DNA from: Vibrio algivorus
Lineage (GTDB): Bacteria > Pseudomonadota > Gammaproteobacteria > Enterobacterales > Vibrionaceae
Reading direction: 5' to 3'
NCBI RefSeq assembly: GCF_002218005.2
Contig: NZ_AP018679.1
Span: 248,001-312,000, forward strand
DNA: 64,000 nt
A model generated the notes under the pieces. That model made no database searches and was not told where the DNA came from. It saw nothing but the letters and a program-made list of their open reading frames with translations. Shown in pieces: positions 43,167 through 51,829 of this stretch (its first letter is position 1; each line of letters starts with the position of its first letter). Made by a program: the position numbers and the translations under genes.

Positions 43167-43820
43167 ATGAAAAAAATAACTTTAATCCACGCTGTAGATA
43201 TTGCTATTGAGCCGATAAAAAAGGCCTTTCAAGAGCTGTGGCCCGAAGCTCAGCTGGTCCATTTGTGGGATCAGTCATTAAGTATTGAACGAGCTAAGTC
43301 TAAACAGATCACGCCTGCCCTATATCGTCGAATAGCTGACCTTACGGAGATGGCGATGCAAACAGGCACTGATGCGATCATGTTTACGTGCTCTGCATTT
43401 GGAGAGGCAATAGAGCAAGTGGCATCTCAAACATCCACACCCGTTTTAAAACCAAATGAGGCGATGTTCAAAAAAGCATTAAGTATGAAAACACCTATAA
43501 CTATGATCGGGTCATTCGCTCCTGCAATGGAAGGTATGGAAAGTGAGTTCTACCTAGAAGCTCAATCACAAGGTGTTACTACTGAATTAACTTGTGTGTG
43601 TGTGCCTGAGTCACGTATTGCACTAAGCCGCGGAGATATTGATACGCACAACCAATTGGTGGTTCAAGCGATTAAAGCACTATCGACAGAATCTATCTAT
43701 ATGTTGGCGCATTTTTCATCTTCGTATGCCAAAACTGAACTGGAAAAAGCAACAGGAAAGCCAGTTTTATCTAGTCCTCACTGTGCAGTGCTTCATTTGA
43801 AGAATTTACTTGAAGGCTAG
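43167..43820 (+). CDS. Asp/Glu racemase-superfamily protein
   Basis: A 217-residue protein of the Asp/Glu/hydantoin racemase fold. The first catalytic Cys is present (MFTCSAFGEAIE), but the usual second Cys segment reads LAHFSSSYA, so the two-cysteine racemase pair is incomplete; a Cys occurs later in SPHCAVLH. One-cysteine members can be decarboxylases or isomerases rather than racemases. As first gene of the operon it probably isomerises or activates the acid sugar. The exact reaction cannot be told. Confidence 0.8.
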   Translation: MKKITLIHAVDIAIEPIKKAFQELWPEAQLVHLWDQSLSIERAKSKQITPALYRRIADLTEMAMQTGTDAIMFTCSAFGEAIEQVASQTSTPVLKPNEAMFKKALSMKTPITMIGSFAPAMEGMESEFYLEAQSQGVTTELTCVCVPESRIALSRGDIDTHNQLVVQAIKALSTESIYMLAHFSSSYAKTELEKATGKPVLSSPHCAVLHLKNLLEG

Positions 43821-43866
43821 TGTTCAACTTTTTAAATAACAACCAATGATCTAATAGAGGAATATT

Positions 43867-44940
43867 ATGAAACTTATCGTTTTACCAGGGGATGGTATTG
43901 GTCCGGAAATTGTTAGCGCATCTATCAATGTGCTTAAGGCTGCAGACCATAAATTTGGACTAAACCTGACGCTAGATTTTGAGGATGTTGGTTTTGAGAG
44001 CCTGAAAAAATATGGCACGACGTTACGTCAAGAAGTATTAGATCGAGCCAAAACCTATGACGGCATTATTCTTGGTACTCAATCCCACGCAGACTACCCA
44101 AAACCAGAACAAGGTGGCCGTAACGTGTCTGCTGGTTTCCGAATTGGTTTAGACCTTTATGCCAACGTTCGTCCTGCACGTTCACGTTCTTTTCTTCCAA
44201 CCAACATGAGTGAAGGAAAGTCCATAGATCTCGTCATAATGCGAGAGGCGACGGAAGGATTTTACCCAGATCGCAACATGACAGAAGGTTGGGGAGAAGT
44301 AAAACCCTCTCCAGATATGGCTCTGTCAATTCGAAAAATCACCCGCCATTGCAGTGAACGTATTGCACGTAAAGCTTTTGAACTAGCAATGACACGCCGT
44401 AAAAAAGTGACTGCAATCCATAAAGCAAACAGTTTCCACATGACAGATGGTCTGTTTTTAGAGGCAGTTCGGGATGTTGCGAAAGAGTATCCAGAAGTAG
44501 AGAGCGACGACTTGCTAGTCGATGCATCTACTGCGCATTTAGTTCGTAATCCAGAACGCTTTGATGTCCTTGTGGCGACTAACTTTTATGGAGACATTAT
44601 TAGTGATCTTGCCAGCGAGTTGTCGGGAAGCCTTGGACTAGCTGGTTCCGTTATGGCCAACGATGAGATTTGCTGTGCGCAAGCTCAACATGGTTCTGCG
44701 CCTGATATCGCAGGGAAAGATATTGCTAACCCAGTTTCAATGATTTTATCGGTTGCTATGTTGATTGACTGGATGGGTCAAAAACAGGAACGTTCGGACT
44801 TTGTAAAGGCATCAAAAGCGATTGTTTCTGCAGTGGATGCAGCATTAGAAAACCCTTCTTATAGGACTCCTGATCTTGGTGGTTCTTTGGGATGCCAAGC
44901 GTTTAGTAATATCGTAGCTGAAATTATCACTACAAATTAA
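43867..44940 (+). CDS. isocitrate/isopropylmalate-type dehydrogenase (tartrate dehydrogenase-like)
   Basis: A 357-residue NAD(P)-dependent beta-decarboxylating dehydrogenase family member: LPGDGIGPEIV at the start, REATEGFYPD phosphate/substrate loop, KANSFHMTDGLF, and the metal-binding YGDIISDLASELSGSLGLAGS. Members oxidise 2-hydroxy acids with a neighbouring carboxylate (isocitrate, isopropylmalate, malate, tartrate). It is not PdxA. In this operon it takes the place normally held by L-threonate or D-erythronate dehydrogenases. GAGGA precedes the ATG. Confidence 0.88.
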   Translation: MKLIVLPGDGIGPEIVSASINVLKAADHKFGLNLTLDFEDVGFESLKKYGTTLRQEVLDRAKTYDGIILGTQSHADYPKPEQGGRNVSAGFRIGLDLYANVRPARSRSFLPTNMSEGKSIDLVIMREATEGFYPDRNMTEGWGEVKPSPDMALSIRKITRHCSERIARKAFELAMTRRKKVTAIHKANSFHMTDGLFLEAVRDVAKEYPEVESDDLLVDASTAHLVRNPERFDVLVATNFYGDIISDLASELSGSLGLAGSVMANDEICCAQAQHGSAPDIAGKDIANPVSMILSVAMLIDWMGQKQERSDFVKASKAIVSAVDAALENPSYRTPDLGGSLGCQAFSNIVAEIITTN

Positions 44941-45005
44941 CAGAATAAAGACTTAAGAAAAAATAAGAATTACAACGTCTTACCCTACATTATAAGGAAC
45001 ATAAC

Positions 45006-45971
45006 ATGTCATTATTAAAACACTTAACGATTCTGCCATTGACATTATCTGTATTAGCGACAGCTCCGAGTTTTGCTAAGGATCTGGATTATCCTAAAGA
45101 ACGTTTGAATTACACTATTGCCTTTGGTCCTGGCGGTGGTAACGATCTTATGTCAAGAACGGTTGTTGATATTCTGAGGAAATATGATTATTACCCTAAA
45201 AACATTCGTGTAGATAACTTAGCTGGTGGTAGTGGTGCAGTCGGTTTTAATTATGTTGCTCAACAAAAAGGAAACCCTTATCACTTGACATCAACTAGCG
45301 GTAATTTTCTAGGCACTCCGCTGATTTCAAATACAGGTTGGACATTCGAAGACTTTACGCCGATTGGTCTATTAGCTCAAGACGCTATGTTGTTAGTTGT
45401 TAGGGCAGATTCGGACTTTAAAACAGCTAAAGACTTTGTTGAGTACGCTAAGAAAAACCGTGTAGTAATGGGTGGAACCGGAGCTGCCGGCCCCGAACGT
45501 GTGGTCGCCAGTTTATTTGCGGAAAAGGCAGGTTTTACATTCGATTATGTCCCATCGCAAGATGGTGGAGGGATGGTTACCTCTCTTACATCACACAGTG
45601 TTGATGCAATTGTAGCCAACCCATCTGAGGTCTCTGGGCAAATTAAAGCCGGTAATTTTCGTCCACTAGCATACTCAGAAGAGCAGCGTAGTACGGTCTA
45701 TTCAGATGTACCAACATTTAAAGAACAGGGCTACGATTTTGCATTTGCTTTACCTAGGGGGATCGTGATGCCAAAAGGTGTCGATTCCGATATTCAGCAA
45801 TGGTGGGTTGAAACACTAAAGAAAGTGGTTGCGACTAAAGAATGGAAAACATATTTAACAACGAACAGTCTTTCTGGGAATACCGTTTGGGGCGATGATT
45901 TTGAAAAAAATCTGGCTCATACAAATTCGAATTTCAAACGCGTACTAACCCAGATTGGTGCTATTAAGTAA
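45006..45971 (+). CDS. tctC: TTT-family periplasmic solute-binding protein
   Basis: A 321-residue binding protein of the tripartite tricarboxylate transporter family, with a signal peptide (cleavage after about 24, SFA-KDL). The carboxylate-binding loop GPGGGNDLMSRT and the GGTGAAGPER segment are typical. It should capture the acid sugar and hand it to TctBA. AAGGA lies nine bases before the ATG. Confidence 0.9.
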   Translation: MSLLKHLTILPLTLSVLATAPSFAKDLDYPKERLNYTIAFGPGGGNDLMSRTVVDILRKYDYYPKNIRVDNLAGGSGAVGFNYVAQQKGNPYHLTSTSGNFLGTPLISNTGWTFEDFTPIGLLAQDAMLLVVRADSDFKTAKDFVEYAKKNRVVMGGTGAAGPERVVASLFAEKAGFTFDYVPSQDGGGMVTSLTSHSVDAIVANPSEVSGQIKAGNFRPLAYSEEQRSTVYSDVPTFKEQGYDFAFALPRGIVMPKGVDSDIQQWWVETLKKVVATKEWKTYLTTNSLSGNTVWGDDFEKNLAHTNSNFKRVLTQIGAIK

Positions 45972-46020
45972 AAATGATAGGCAAGCGGTAACAGGAGTTA
46001 CCGCTTGTATAGGGATAATT

Positions 46021-46503
46021 ATGCGATTTTTATTTTCAGTTGCAACGTTAGTGTTTTCTGTTGCTTTTACTGTATATGGATTGGTTACGCTTGATTTATA
46101 TGACATCAGTAATAGACCTGGTCCTGGCTATTTTCCACTTATTATAGGAGTCATGTTAATCATTACAACTTCTATTAATGTTATTAAAGATTTCAGAATT
46201 ATACAAAAACTGAAGTCCGATAGAGAATTAAACGAGATTGTACGTAAAGGGCGTGATTCACACTATGCAAAAGATGCAATGGTTGCGGTCGTCTGTTTAA
46301 GTTTGTTTATTTTTACCTTTAATATCTTAGGCGCATTTTTGTCCATGATATTGTTTTGTTTGGTTTTTTTAAGCTACTTCAACCCGAGAAAAATTGTGCA
46401 GAATATTGTTTATTCGGTTGTTTTTCCTACATCGGTTTATCTACTTTTTGATGTTTGGTTGCAAGCAGGGTTACCTGATGGATTACTAGGCGCATTTAAT
46501 TGA
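46021..46503 (+). CDS. tctB: TTT-family transporter small membrane subunit
   Basis: A 160-residue protein with four hydrophobic helices and the RPGPGYFPLIIG motif of TctB. The ATG at 46021 follows AGGGATAA and fits the first membrane helix; the frame is open further upstream but without a plausible site. Confidence 0.88.
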   Translation: MRFLFSVATLVFSVAFTVYGLVTLDLYDISNRPGPGYFPLIIGVMLIITTSINVIKDFRIIQKLKSDRELNEIVRKGRDSHYAKDAMVAVVCLSLFIFTFNILGAFLSMILFCLVFLSYFNPRKIVQNIVYSVVFPTSVYLLFDVWLQAGLPDGLLGAFN

Positions 46504-46522
46504 TCGATGGAGATGTATCATT

Positions 46523-48073
46523 ATGTTTATTAACGAATTATTCGGTAATTTGTCTTATGGATTATCGGTGGCATTTACTACAACCAATATTATGTTCCTA
46601 CTTATTGGAGCTCTAGTTGGTATGGTAGTGGGGCTTTTCCCTGGATTTGGTCCTGCAGCTGGAATTGCAATTCTAATTCCTATGACGTTTGGTTTAAATC
46701 CGACAACCGCAATTATCATGTTATCAGGGATTTATTATGGTTCTATGTATGGAGGAACTATTACCTCTATTTTGATTAATACACCTGGAGAGTCGGCTAC
46801 AGTTGCGTCAACTTTGGATGGTTATCCTCTGGCACAAAACGGCCGTGCAGGCCCCGCATTAGTCATGCAGGCTATAGCATCATTTGTAGGCGGAACGCTT
46901 GGGGTTATATTAATTTGTGGTTTCGCCCCAATCCTTGCCGACTTTGCATCACAGTTTGGACCATCTGAATATTTCCTTATTATTATGTTGGGTATGTTAC
47001 TTCTGACGACGATGATGGGAGAAAATCGATTAAATGGCGTTATATCGGCATTGTTTGGTTTTGTCATTTCTGTTGTTGGCGTTGACTCAGTGAGTGGAGC
47101 ACAACGATATACGTTTGGTTCTCCAGAGCTAATAGGAGGTATTTATTTTGTACCTGTGGCCATCGGTCTATTCGGTATAGGTGAATTGCTCCATTGTATT
47201 TATACCGGTCAACACAAGCGTTCAAATGTAAGGCTAGACTTCAGCTTTCGTTCAAAAGATTTCTGGCCAACAACCAAAGATTATATTGAGTCAAAATGGA
47301 CATTCCTACGAGGCTCCGTAATTGGTTTTGTAGCGGGGGTGCTTCCTGGTTCTGGAGCAACAATAGGTTCTATTCTTGCCTATTCAGTTGAAAAGAAACT
47401 ATCTAAAGAACCGGAGAAATTTGGTAAAGGTGAAATGCGAGGTTTAGTTGCACCTGAAACCGCTAATAACGCTGCTTCTGCAGGCGCTATGGTACCGCTG
47501 ATTTCACTAGGAATTCCCGGCTCTGGAGCAACAGCAGTACTTCTTGGTGCTTTGATGATGTGGGGGTTACAGCCAGGTCCTATGTTGATAGATACTAATC
47601 CAGACCTTGTTTGGGGATTAGTGGCGAGCATGTATATGGGGAATATGATTCTGGTAGCCTTGAGTATTGTGGCTATTCCTATCTTCGTGAAATTTCTAGA
47701 TGTACCTTATAGATTAGTTGTACCGGTCATTGTGATCTTGTGTGTTGTCGGCGCCTATGCCATGAATAACAGCATTATTGAGACATCGATGTTATTGATT
47801 ATGGGGATCATTGGTTTTGGTATGAAGGTTTATGGCTATTCGCCTGCTGCTACAGTTCTTGCTTTAGTCTTAGGTGGTATGGCTGAAAGTAATTTTTTGC
47901 AATCTCTCATTATCAGTCAAGGTAGTTTATCCATATTTATTGATCGACCGATATCTCTTGTTTTAACTCTTGTCATGTTCATGTCTGTGGTCACTTCCAT
48001 GGGACTAAAAGCTTACAAGCGTGCTAAGGCAAAGAAAGCAGCCTCTGCACATTGTGAAGCTATTACTAAGTAA
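46523..48073 (+). CDS. tctA: TTT-family transporter large membrane subunit
   Basis: A 516-residue, roughly twelve-helix sodium- or proton-coupled permease. Motifs GLFPGFGPAAGIAILIP, YYGSMYGGTITSILINTPGE and the repeated GVLPGSGATIGS are those of TctA. It ends the transporter block; the kinase gene follows 65 bases later. Confidence 0.93.
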   Translation: MFINELFGNLSYGLSVAFTTTNIMFLLIGALVGMVVGLFPGFGPAAGIAILIPMTFGLNPTTAIIMLSGIYYGSMYGGTITSILINTPGESATVASTLDGYPLAQNGRAGPALVMQAIASFVGGTLGVILICGFAPILADFASQFGPSEYFLIIMLGMLLLTTMMGENRLNGVISALFGFVISVVGVDSVSGAQRYTFGSPELIGGIYFVPVAIGLFGIGELLHCIYTGQHKRSNVRLDFSFRSKDFWPTTKDYIESKWTFLRGSVIGFVAGVLPGSGATIGSILAYSVEKKLSKEPEKFGKGEMRGLVAPETANNAASAGAMVPLISLGIPGSGATAVLLGALMMWGLQPGPMLIDTNPDLVWGLVASMYMGNMILVALSIVAIPIFVKFLDVPYRLVVPVIVILCVVGAYAMNNSIIETSMLLIMGIIGFGMKVYGYSPAATVLALVLGGMAESNFLQSLIISQGSLSIFIDRPISLVLTLVMFMSVVTSMGLKAYKRAKAKKAASAHCEAITK

Positions 48074-48138
48074 AGGATATAAAGGTAGTGAGAGATCACT
48101 ACCTACCACTATTCAACATATGAAAGGGGGAGATAACA

Positions 48139-49392
48139 ATGAAAATTGGAGTGATTGCCGATGATTTTACTGGTGCTACAGATGCAGCAAGTTTCATAGT
48201 AAAAAATGGCTTATCTGTTTTACAAGTGTCAGGTGTTGAACCTAACAATGACCCACTTCCTGAAGCAGAGGCAATTGTGGTCAGCTTAAAAACTCGCTCA
48301 TGCGAGAAGGCTTTGGCTATATCACAATCATTGCTGGCCTGTGATTGGTTATTGAAGCAGGGATGTCAGCAGATCTACTTTAAATATTGTTCTACGTTTG
48401 ACAGTACTTCTGAAGGAAATATAGGCCCTGTAACACAAGCATTGATGGAAAAATTAGGTGTGAAAAGTACGATACTTTGCCCTGCGTTACCCGTAAATGG
48501 GAGAACAGTTTATCAAGGTAATCTTTTTGTTTATCAACATCTCTTAAATGAATCTGGGATGAAAAATCATCCGATAACACCTATGAAAGATTCCAATATC
48601 ATGCGTTTAATGACCTTGCAAACGGGCCAAAAGACAGGGTTGCTCAATTGGCAAAGTATTCAGGAAGGCGAAGAATATGCATCGTCTGTCCTTGAATCAT
48701 TATCGACTCAAGGATACTCATGTATCGTTTGTGATGCTTTGAATGACAGAGATTTGAACATAATTGCCGAGCTTTGTAAGAAACATCGTTTGGTGACTGG
48801 CGGTTCTGGACTTGCTGGAGCCCTAGCGGGATTACAAGGAGGGGGTTCTTTAGAGAAAGATACTGGTTGGTGTGTTCCAAAGAGAAAAAATACAGGCGTT
48901 GTACTTTCAGGTTCATGCTCGGTTATGACTAATCAACAAGTAGCAGCTTATCAGAAACTTGCAGAAAGTTATAAAGTCGATGTCGACCGCTGTATTCAAG
49001 ATGACAATTATGCTGACGCGATTGAGGAATGGATTCTCAGTCAAACTGAGCAACTGTATTACCCTATGGTTTACGCGACTGTTGGTAGCGAAGAATTGAG
49101 GGAAATTCAGAGTCGTCACGGATCTGGGGTATCTGACAAAGTAGAAGCATTATTTCATCAACTTGTTATAAAGCTTCACAAGCATGGTTATCAGAACTTC
49201 ATCAGTGCTGGAGGTGAGACCTCAGGTACAGTAACTCAGGCTCTAGATATTAACAAGTTCAAGGTTGGAATTGAAATTGCTCCAGGGGTGCCGTGGGTCT
49301 CAAGTTTGGACGGCAATATCAATATTGCTTTAAAATCAGGCAATTTCGGTAATAAAGATTTCTTCAAGCAAGCACAGGATATTTTACTATGA
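48139..49392 (+). CDS. otnK: 3-oxo-tetronate kinase (DUF1537, OtnK type)
   Basis: A 417-residue four-carbon acid-sugar kinase. The N-terminal domain begins MKIGVIADDFTGATDAASF, and FKYCSTFDSTSEGNIGPV, LCPALPVNGRTVYQG and SGMKNHPITPMKDSN are the OtnK subgroup pattern; the ATP-binding part includes VVLSGSCSVMTNQQV and SAGGETSGT. It should phosphorylate 3-oxo-tetronate at O4. Its stop overlaps the start of the next gene by four bases (ATGA), so kinase and decarboxylase are made together. Confidence 0.9.
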   Translation: MKIGVIADDFTGATDAASFIVKNGLSVLQVSGVEPNNDPLPEAEAIVVSLKTRSCEKALAISQSLLACDWLLKQGCQQIYFKYCSTFDSTSEGNIGPVTQALMEKLGVKSTILCPALPVNGRTVYQGNLFVYQHLLNESGMKNHPITPMKDSNIMRLMTLQTGQKTGLLNWQSIQEGEEYASSVLESLSTQGYSCIVCDALNDRDLNIIAELCKKHRLVTGGSGLAGALAGLQGGGSLEKDTGWCVPKRKNTGVVLSGSCSVMTNQQVAAYQKLAESYKVDVDRCIQDDNYADAIEEWILSQTEQLYYPMVYATVGSEELREIQSRHGSGVSDKVEALFHQLVIKLHKHGYQNFISAGGETSGTVTQALDINKFKVGIEIAPGVPWVSSLDGNINIALKSGNFGNKDFFKQAQDILL

Positions 49393-50021
49393 CGGAATAT
49401 GAACAACGTTTACAGCTCGTCTCACTCGCAAAGTCTATGTTTGATCGCGGATACGCAACGGGTGGTGCTGGCAATATTTCAGTGAAGATCAACCAAAATA
49501 AAATATTAGCGACTCCAACCGGATCTTCGTTTGGCCGACTGGACCCTGAGCGTCTATCTATTGTGACATTGGACGGAGAGCATCTTTCGGGTGATAAACC
49601 GTCCAAAGAAGTTTCATTTCACATTGAGGTGTACAAACATCGTCCGGAAGCGAATTCGATTGTACATTTACACTCAACGTACTTGACGGCACTGTCCTGT
49701 CAGGAAGGATTAAATACTGATAACGCGATTAAACCGTTCACTCCTTACTTTGTCATGAGGGTTGGTAGTTTACCTGTTGTGGAATATTTAAATCCTGGTG
49801 ATAAGAAAATTGGTGAAGAGTTGGCAAAACTTGCTCCATATCATCGCGCATACTTACTTGCGAACCATGGCCCAGTAGTTACTGGAAAAGACTTGTTAGA
49901 TGCTGCAGATAATGCTGAAGAACTTGAAGAAACCGCAAAACTCTATTTCCTTCTTCAATCGAGCTGTGTGTCTTATTTATCCGAGGAAAATATTGCCATA
50001 CTCAGGAATAAAGGTGTTTAA
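49389..50021 (+). CDS. otnC: 3-oxo-tetronate 4-phosphate decarboxylase (class II aldolase family)
   Basis: A 210-residue zinc enzyme of the class II aldolase/adducin family. Metal ligands are the His pair in VHLHSTYLTAL and the later His in LLANHGPVV; GGAGNISVKI near residue 25 is the phosphate-binding loop. With OtnK it would turn 3-oxo-tetronate into dihydroxyacetone phosphate and CO2. Translation is coupled to the kinase. Confidence 0.88.
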   Translation: MTEYEQRLQLVSLAKSMFDRGYATGGAGNISVKINQNKILATPTGSSFGRLDPERLSIVTLDGEHLSGDKPSKEVSFHIEVYKHRPEANSIVHLHSTYLTALSCQEGLNTDNAIKPFTPYFVMRVGSLPVVEYLNPGDKKIGEELAKLAPYHRAYLLANHGPVVTGKDLLDAADNAEELEETAKLYFLLQSSCVSYLSEENIAILRNKGV

Positions 50022-50069
50022 ATTCTATAAGGTGGTTTGATACCGCCTTTTTTTGTGAGTTTTATCAAT

Positions 50070-50945
50070 ATGCCACCCTTGTTGTTAATGATTTTATCGA
50101 CACTGTGTCTATCTTTGAGTGGCTTTGTCGCTAAGTACCTCGAAGAAATTGTGCCTATCAATGTATTGTTAATTGCTAGGCTATTTATTCCGGCTTCTAT
50201 TATGCTTGTTGCGGCTTTATGGGTAAAAGCTTCAGTTCCTTGTTTACGAGAGACTTTAGTCATTAGCCGCCGCTCTGTGTTTATTGCACTTACTCAATTC
50301 TGTTTTTTTTCCGCTTTAGTTAATTTGAGTCTTATTGAACTCGCAGTGCTGTTCAGTACCGGTCCGCTATTTATTCCGCTAATTGAACGTGTTCTTTATG
50401 GTGTGAAGTTATCATTACCTGTTATTTTGACACTTTTAGTATCATTCACTGGATTAATTATCCAGTCGGGCATCTTAGAAGAATTTGATTTTCAATGGGG
50501 AATGGGATTCGGACTTTTGGCCGGTTTTTTTAATGCTTGCTCTCAAGTATCTATGTATCGCGCAAGTAAGATCAAGGCCCACTCATTAATGATTAATGGG
50601 ATTAGCTTTCTTGTTGCCTCTATCCTTGTTCTCCCTGTTTCTTTTTTGATGGTGGATAGCAGTACTTCAATTTTGCCTATCAGCCTGTTTCCTTACGTAA
50701 TTTTAATAGCAGTCATGGGAGGGTTGAGTATCGGAACTCAGCTATTCAGAACTAGCGCCTATCGTAAAGCTATTTCGACAGCTGAGCTCGCTCCAATTTT
50801 CTATTTGAACATCTTGATCTCAGCATTAATGCAATTTCTATTCTTTGATGAACGATTTACTAGCCATCAAATATTAGGTTTAAGCCTTATTGTCACGTCA
50901 TGTGTGGCGTATTCATATCTAAGTGTACTGAAGATTAAACGTTAG
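50070..50945 (+). CDS. EamA/DMT-family transporter
   Basis: A 291-residue protein with about ten membrane helices in two five-helix EamA halves. It follows otnC by 48 bases and is the last gene of the operon. Its role could be export of a by-product or of toxic intermediates, or an alternative importer. The ATG at 50070 lacks a clear ribosome-binding site; a TTG at 50037 is too close to AAGGTGG, so the start is uncertain. Confidence 0.82.
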   Translation: MPPLLLMILSTLCLSLSGFVAKYLEEIVPINVLLIARLFIPASIMLVAALWVKASVPCLRETLVISRRSVFIALTQFCFFSALVNLSLIELAVLFSTGPLFIPLIERVLYGVKLSLPVILTLLVSFTGLIIQSGILEEFDFQWGMGFGLLAGFFNACSQVSMYRASKIKAHSLMINGISFLVASILVLPVSFLMVDSSTSILPISLFPYVILIAVMGGLSIGTQLFRTSAYRKAISTAELAPIFYLNILISALMQFLFFDERFTSHQILGLSLIVTSCVAYSYLSVLKIKR

Positions 50946-51399
50946 GATTAAGTTAAAAAATGAAAGTGGCGAGAGTCATACTATTTTTCGATACAAACAC
51001 TCATTAAGTATTTTAACTATGCATAACAGGATTCACTATATTTAGTTTTAGAGTTACTACTTGCCTGAACTCTGATGTGAACTACTAGCATTGGACATTG
51101 ACTGAAGTAAGTTTTCCATAGTAGAAGTTATTTATATTTTGCTAATTTAAGTAGAAACTCTAACAAACTTTTGTCCAAAAGTGAGTTACACGAGTATGAT
51201 ACTTAAGACTCAGTTGTAGTTTGATTCAGACTTGGTAGTAGCAATTAATATGAATCATTATTGTTGGTCACGTTTAATCTCAAACGGTTCAAGCAGGGTT
51301 ACTTGACTGTTTGGTATGATACTTTACTCCTCTCGTACCATTCTTGTGTAAGAAATTTTCTTACAGAATGCTTGAGTACCAATTTACCATCTCACAAAA
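50946..51399. other. non-coding stretch inside the transposon, right side
   Basis: About 450 AT-rich bases without a supported gene. I looked here for I-F type CRISPR repeats or a lone guide, since that is where they sit in related elements, and found none; GTGAACT at 51077 is the only short resemblance to a repeat start. Confidence 0.6.
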
Positions 51400-51503
51400 A
51401 TATCAACTTATGGTTGTTTTTAGTGATATCAATATATGGTTGCTTTTTTGTAAGTTATTGAAATAAAATAAATCTAAGATATCAACTTATGGTTTTTTCA
51501 ACA
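51400..51503. repeat. right end of the Tn7-like element
   Basis: Three TnsB-type repeats in the same orientation: 51400-51419 (ATATCAACTTATGGTTGTTT), 51425-51443 (GATATCAATATATGGTTGC) and the terminal 51478-51503 (GATATCAACTTATGGTTTTT-TCAACA). Two lie close together and the terminal one is set apart by about 35 bases. Confidence 0.87.
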
Positions 51504-51508
51504 GTAAG
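51504..51508. repeat. target-site duplication GTAAG (right)
   Basis: Directly follows the transposon tip TCAACA and is identical to 39636-39640. Confidence 0.9.
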
Positions 51509-51557
51509 ATTTACAGACGTGAATCAGCTCTACCGGTAAATTAATAAAACTCTTCTG

Positions 51558-51587
51558 AAATGGCCGCTTATTTAAGTGGCCTTTTTT
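51558..51587 (+). terminator. probable original guaC terminator, displaced by the insertion
   Basis: GGCCGCTT (51562-51569) pairs with AAGTGGCC (51574-51581) over a four-base loop, then six T residues. If the transposon is removed it lies about 80 bases after the guaC stop codon, with no other gene in between. Confidence 0.75.
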
Positions 51588-51673
51588 ACGTCTGAAAATC
51601 GAAAATGGTGGCAGAGTTTACTCTGAAATTCATCGTGTTTTTTCTAGATAAATAATATTAGACAAACAGCAAA

Positions 51674-51701
51674 ATAACACTGTATATTTAAACAGTGTTA
51701 T
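51674..51701. promoter_or_regulatory. LexA-like inverted repeat
   Basis: ATAACACTGT and ACAGTGTTAT form a perfect ten-base inverted repeat with an eight-base AT spacer. The core CTGT-N8-ACAG has the spacing of a LexA box. It is 128 bases upstream of the 88-residue gene at 51830. A different repressor operator is possible. Confidence 0.5.
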
Positions 51702-51723
51702 GTGGTAAGGTCATTAAGATACT

Positions 51724-51807
51724 GTTCAGGATACGCTGAACCCTAACCACTATAAGCCTATAGGTAAGTGATAAACAGCAAGATCACTGCGGTCTTTTAT
51801 GCAGTGA
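51724..51807 (+). promoter_or_regulatory. structured leader
   Basis: Successive hairpins before the gene at 51830: GTTCAG/CTGAAC (51724-51741) and TCACTGC/GCAGTGA (51784-51807, seven pairs, ten-base loop), with a weaker CCTATAGG palindrome between. No known riboswitch class is recognised. Confidence 0.4.
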
Positions 51808-51829
51808 GAAAAGAGATATAAGGATCAGC

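Larger units (their letters stand above)
39641..51503. mobile_element. Tn7-like transposon inserted after guaC (transposition genes decayed)
   Basis: An 11,863-bp element. It starts TGTTGATACAACCATA and ends with TATGGTTTTTTCAACA, so the tips are inverted TGTTGA. Both ends hold further copies of a roughly 20-base CAACCATA-N-TTGATATT motif (TnsB-binding type). A perfect GTAAG duplication flanks it. Inside: tnsA and tnsB remnants, a helicase remnant, a GntR-type regulator and an acid-sugar operon. tnsC, tniQ/tnsD, cas genes and CRISPR repeats are not present. guaC as attachment gene and the style of the ends point to the type I-F3 CRISPR-associated branch. It cannot move by itself but the ends look usable in trans. 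Confidence 0.92.

Noticed and set aside
43867..44940. PdxA2-type D-threonate 4-phosphate dehydrogenase
   Set aside because: The sequence has the LPGDGIGPEI, KANSFHMTDG and YGDIISDLAS motifs of the isocitrate/isopropylmalate dehydrogenase family, not those of PdxA.
51077..51110. Possible degenerate I-F CRISPR repeat starting GTGAACT
   Set aside because: Only the first seven bases agree with I-F repeats; the palindromic core and a second repeat are missing, and no match to guaC follows.
51261..51461. 66-residue plus-strand frame near the right transposon end
   Set aside because: It runs into the TnsB-type end repeats, has no ribosome-binding site and no recognisable motif.
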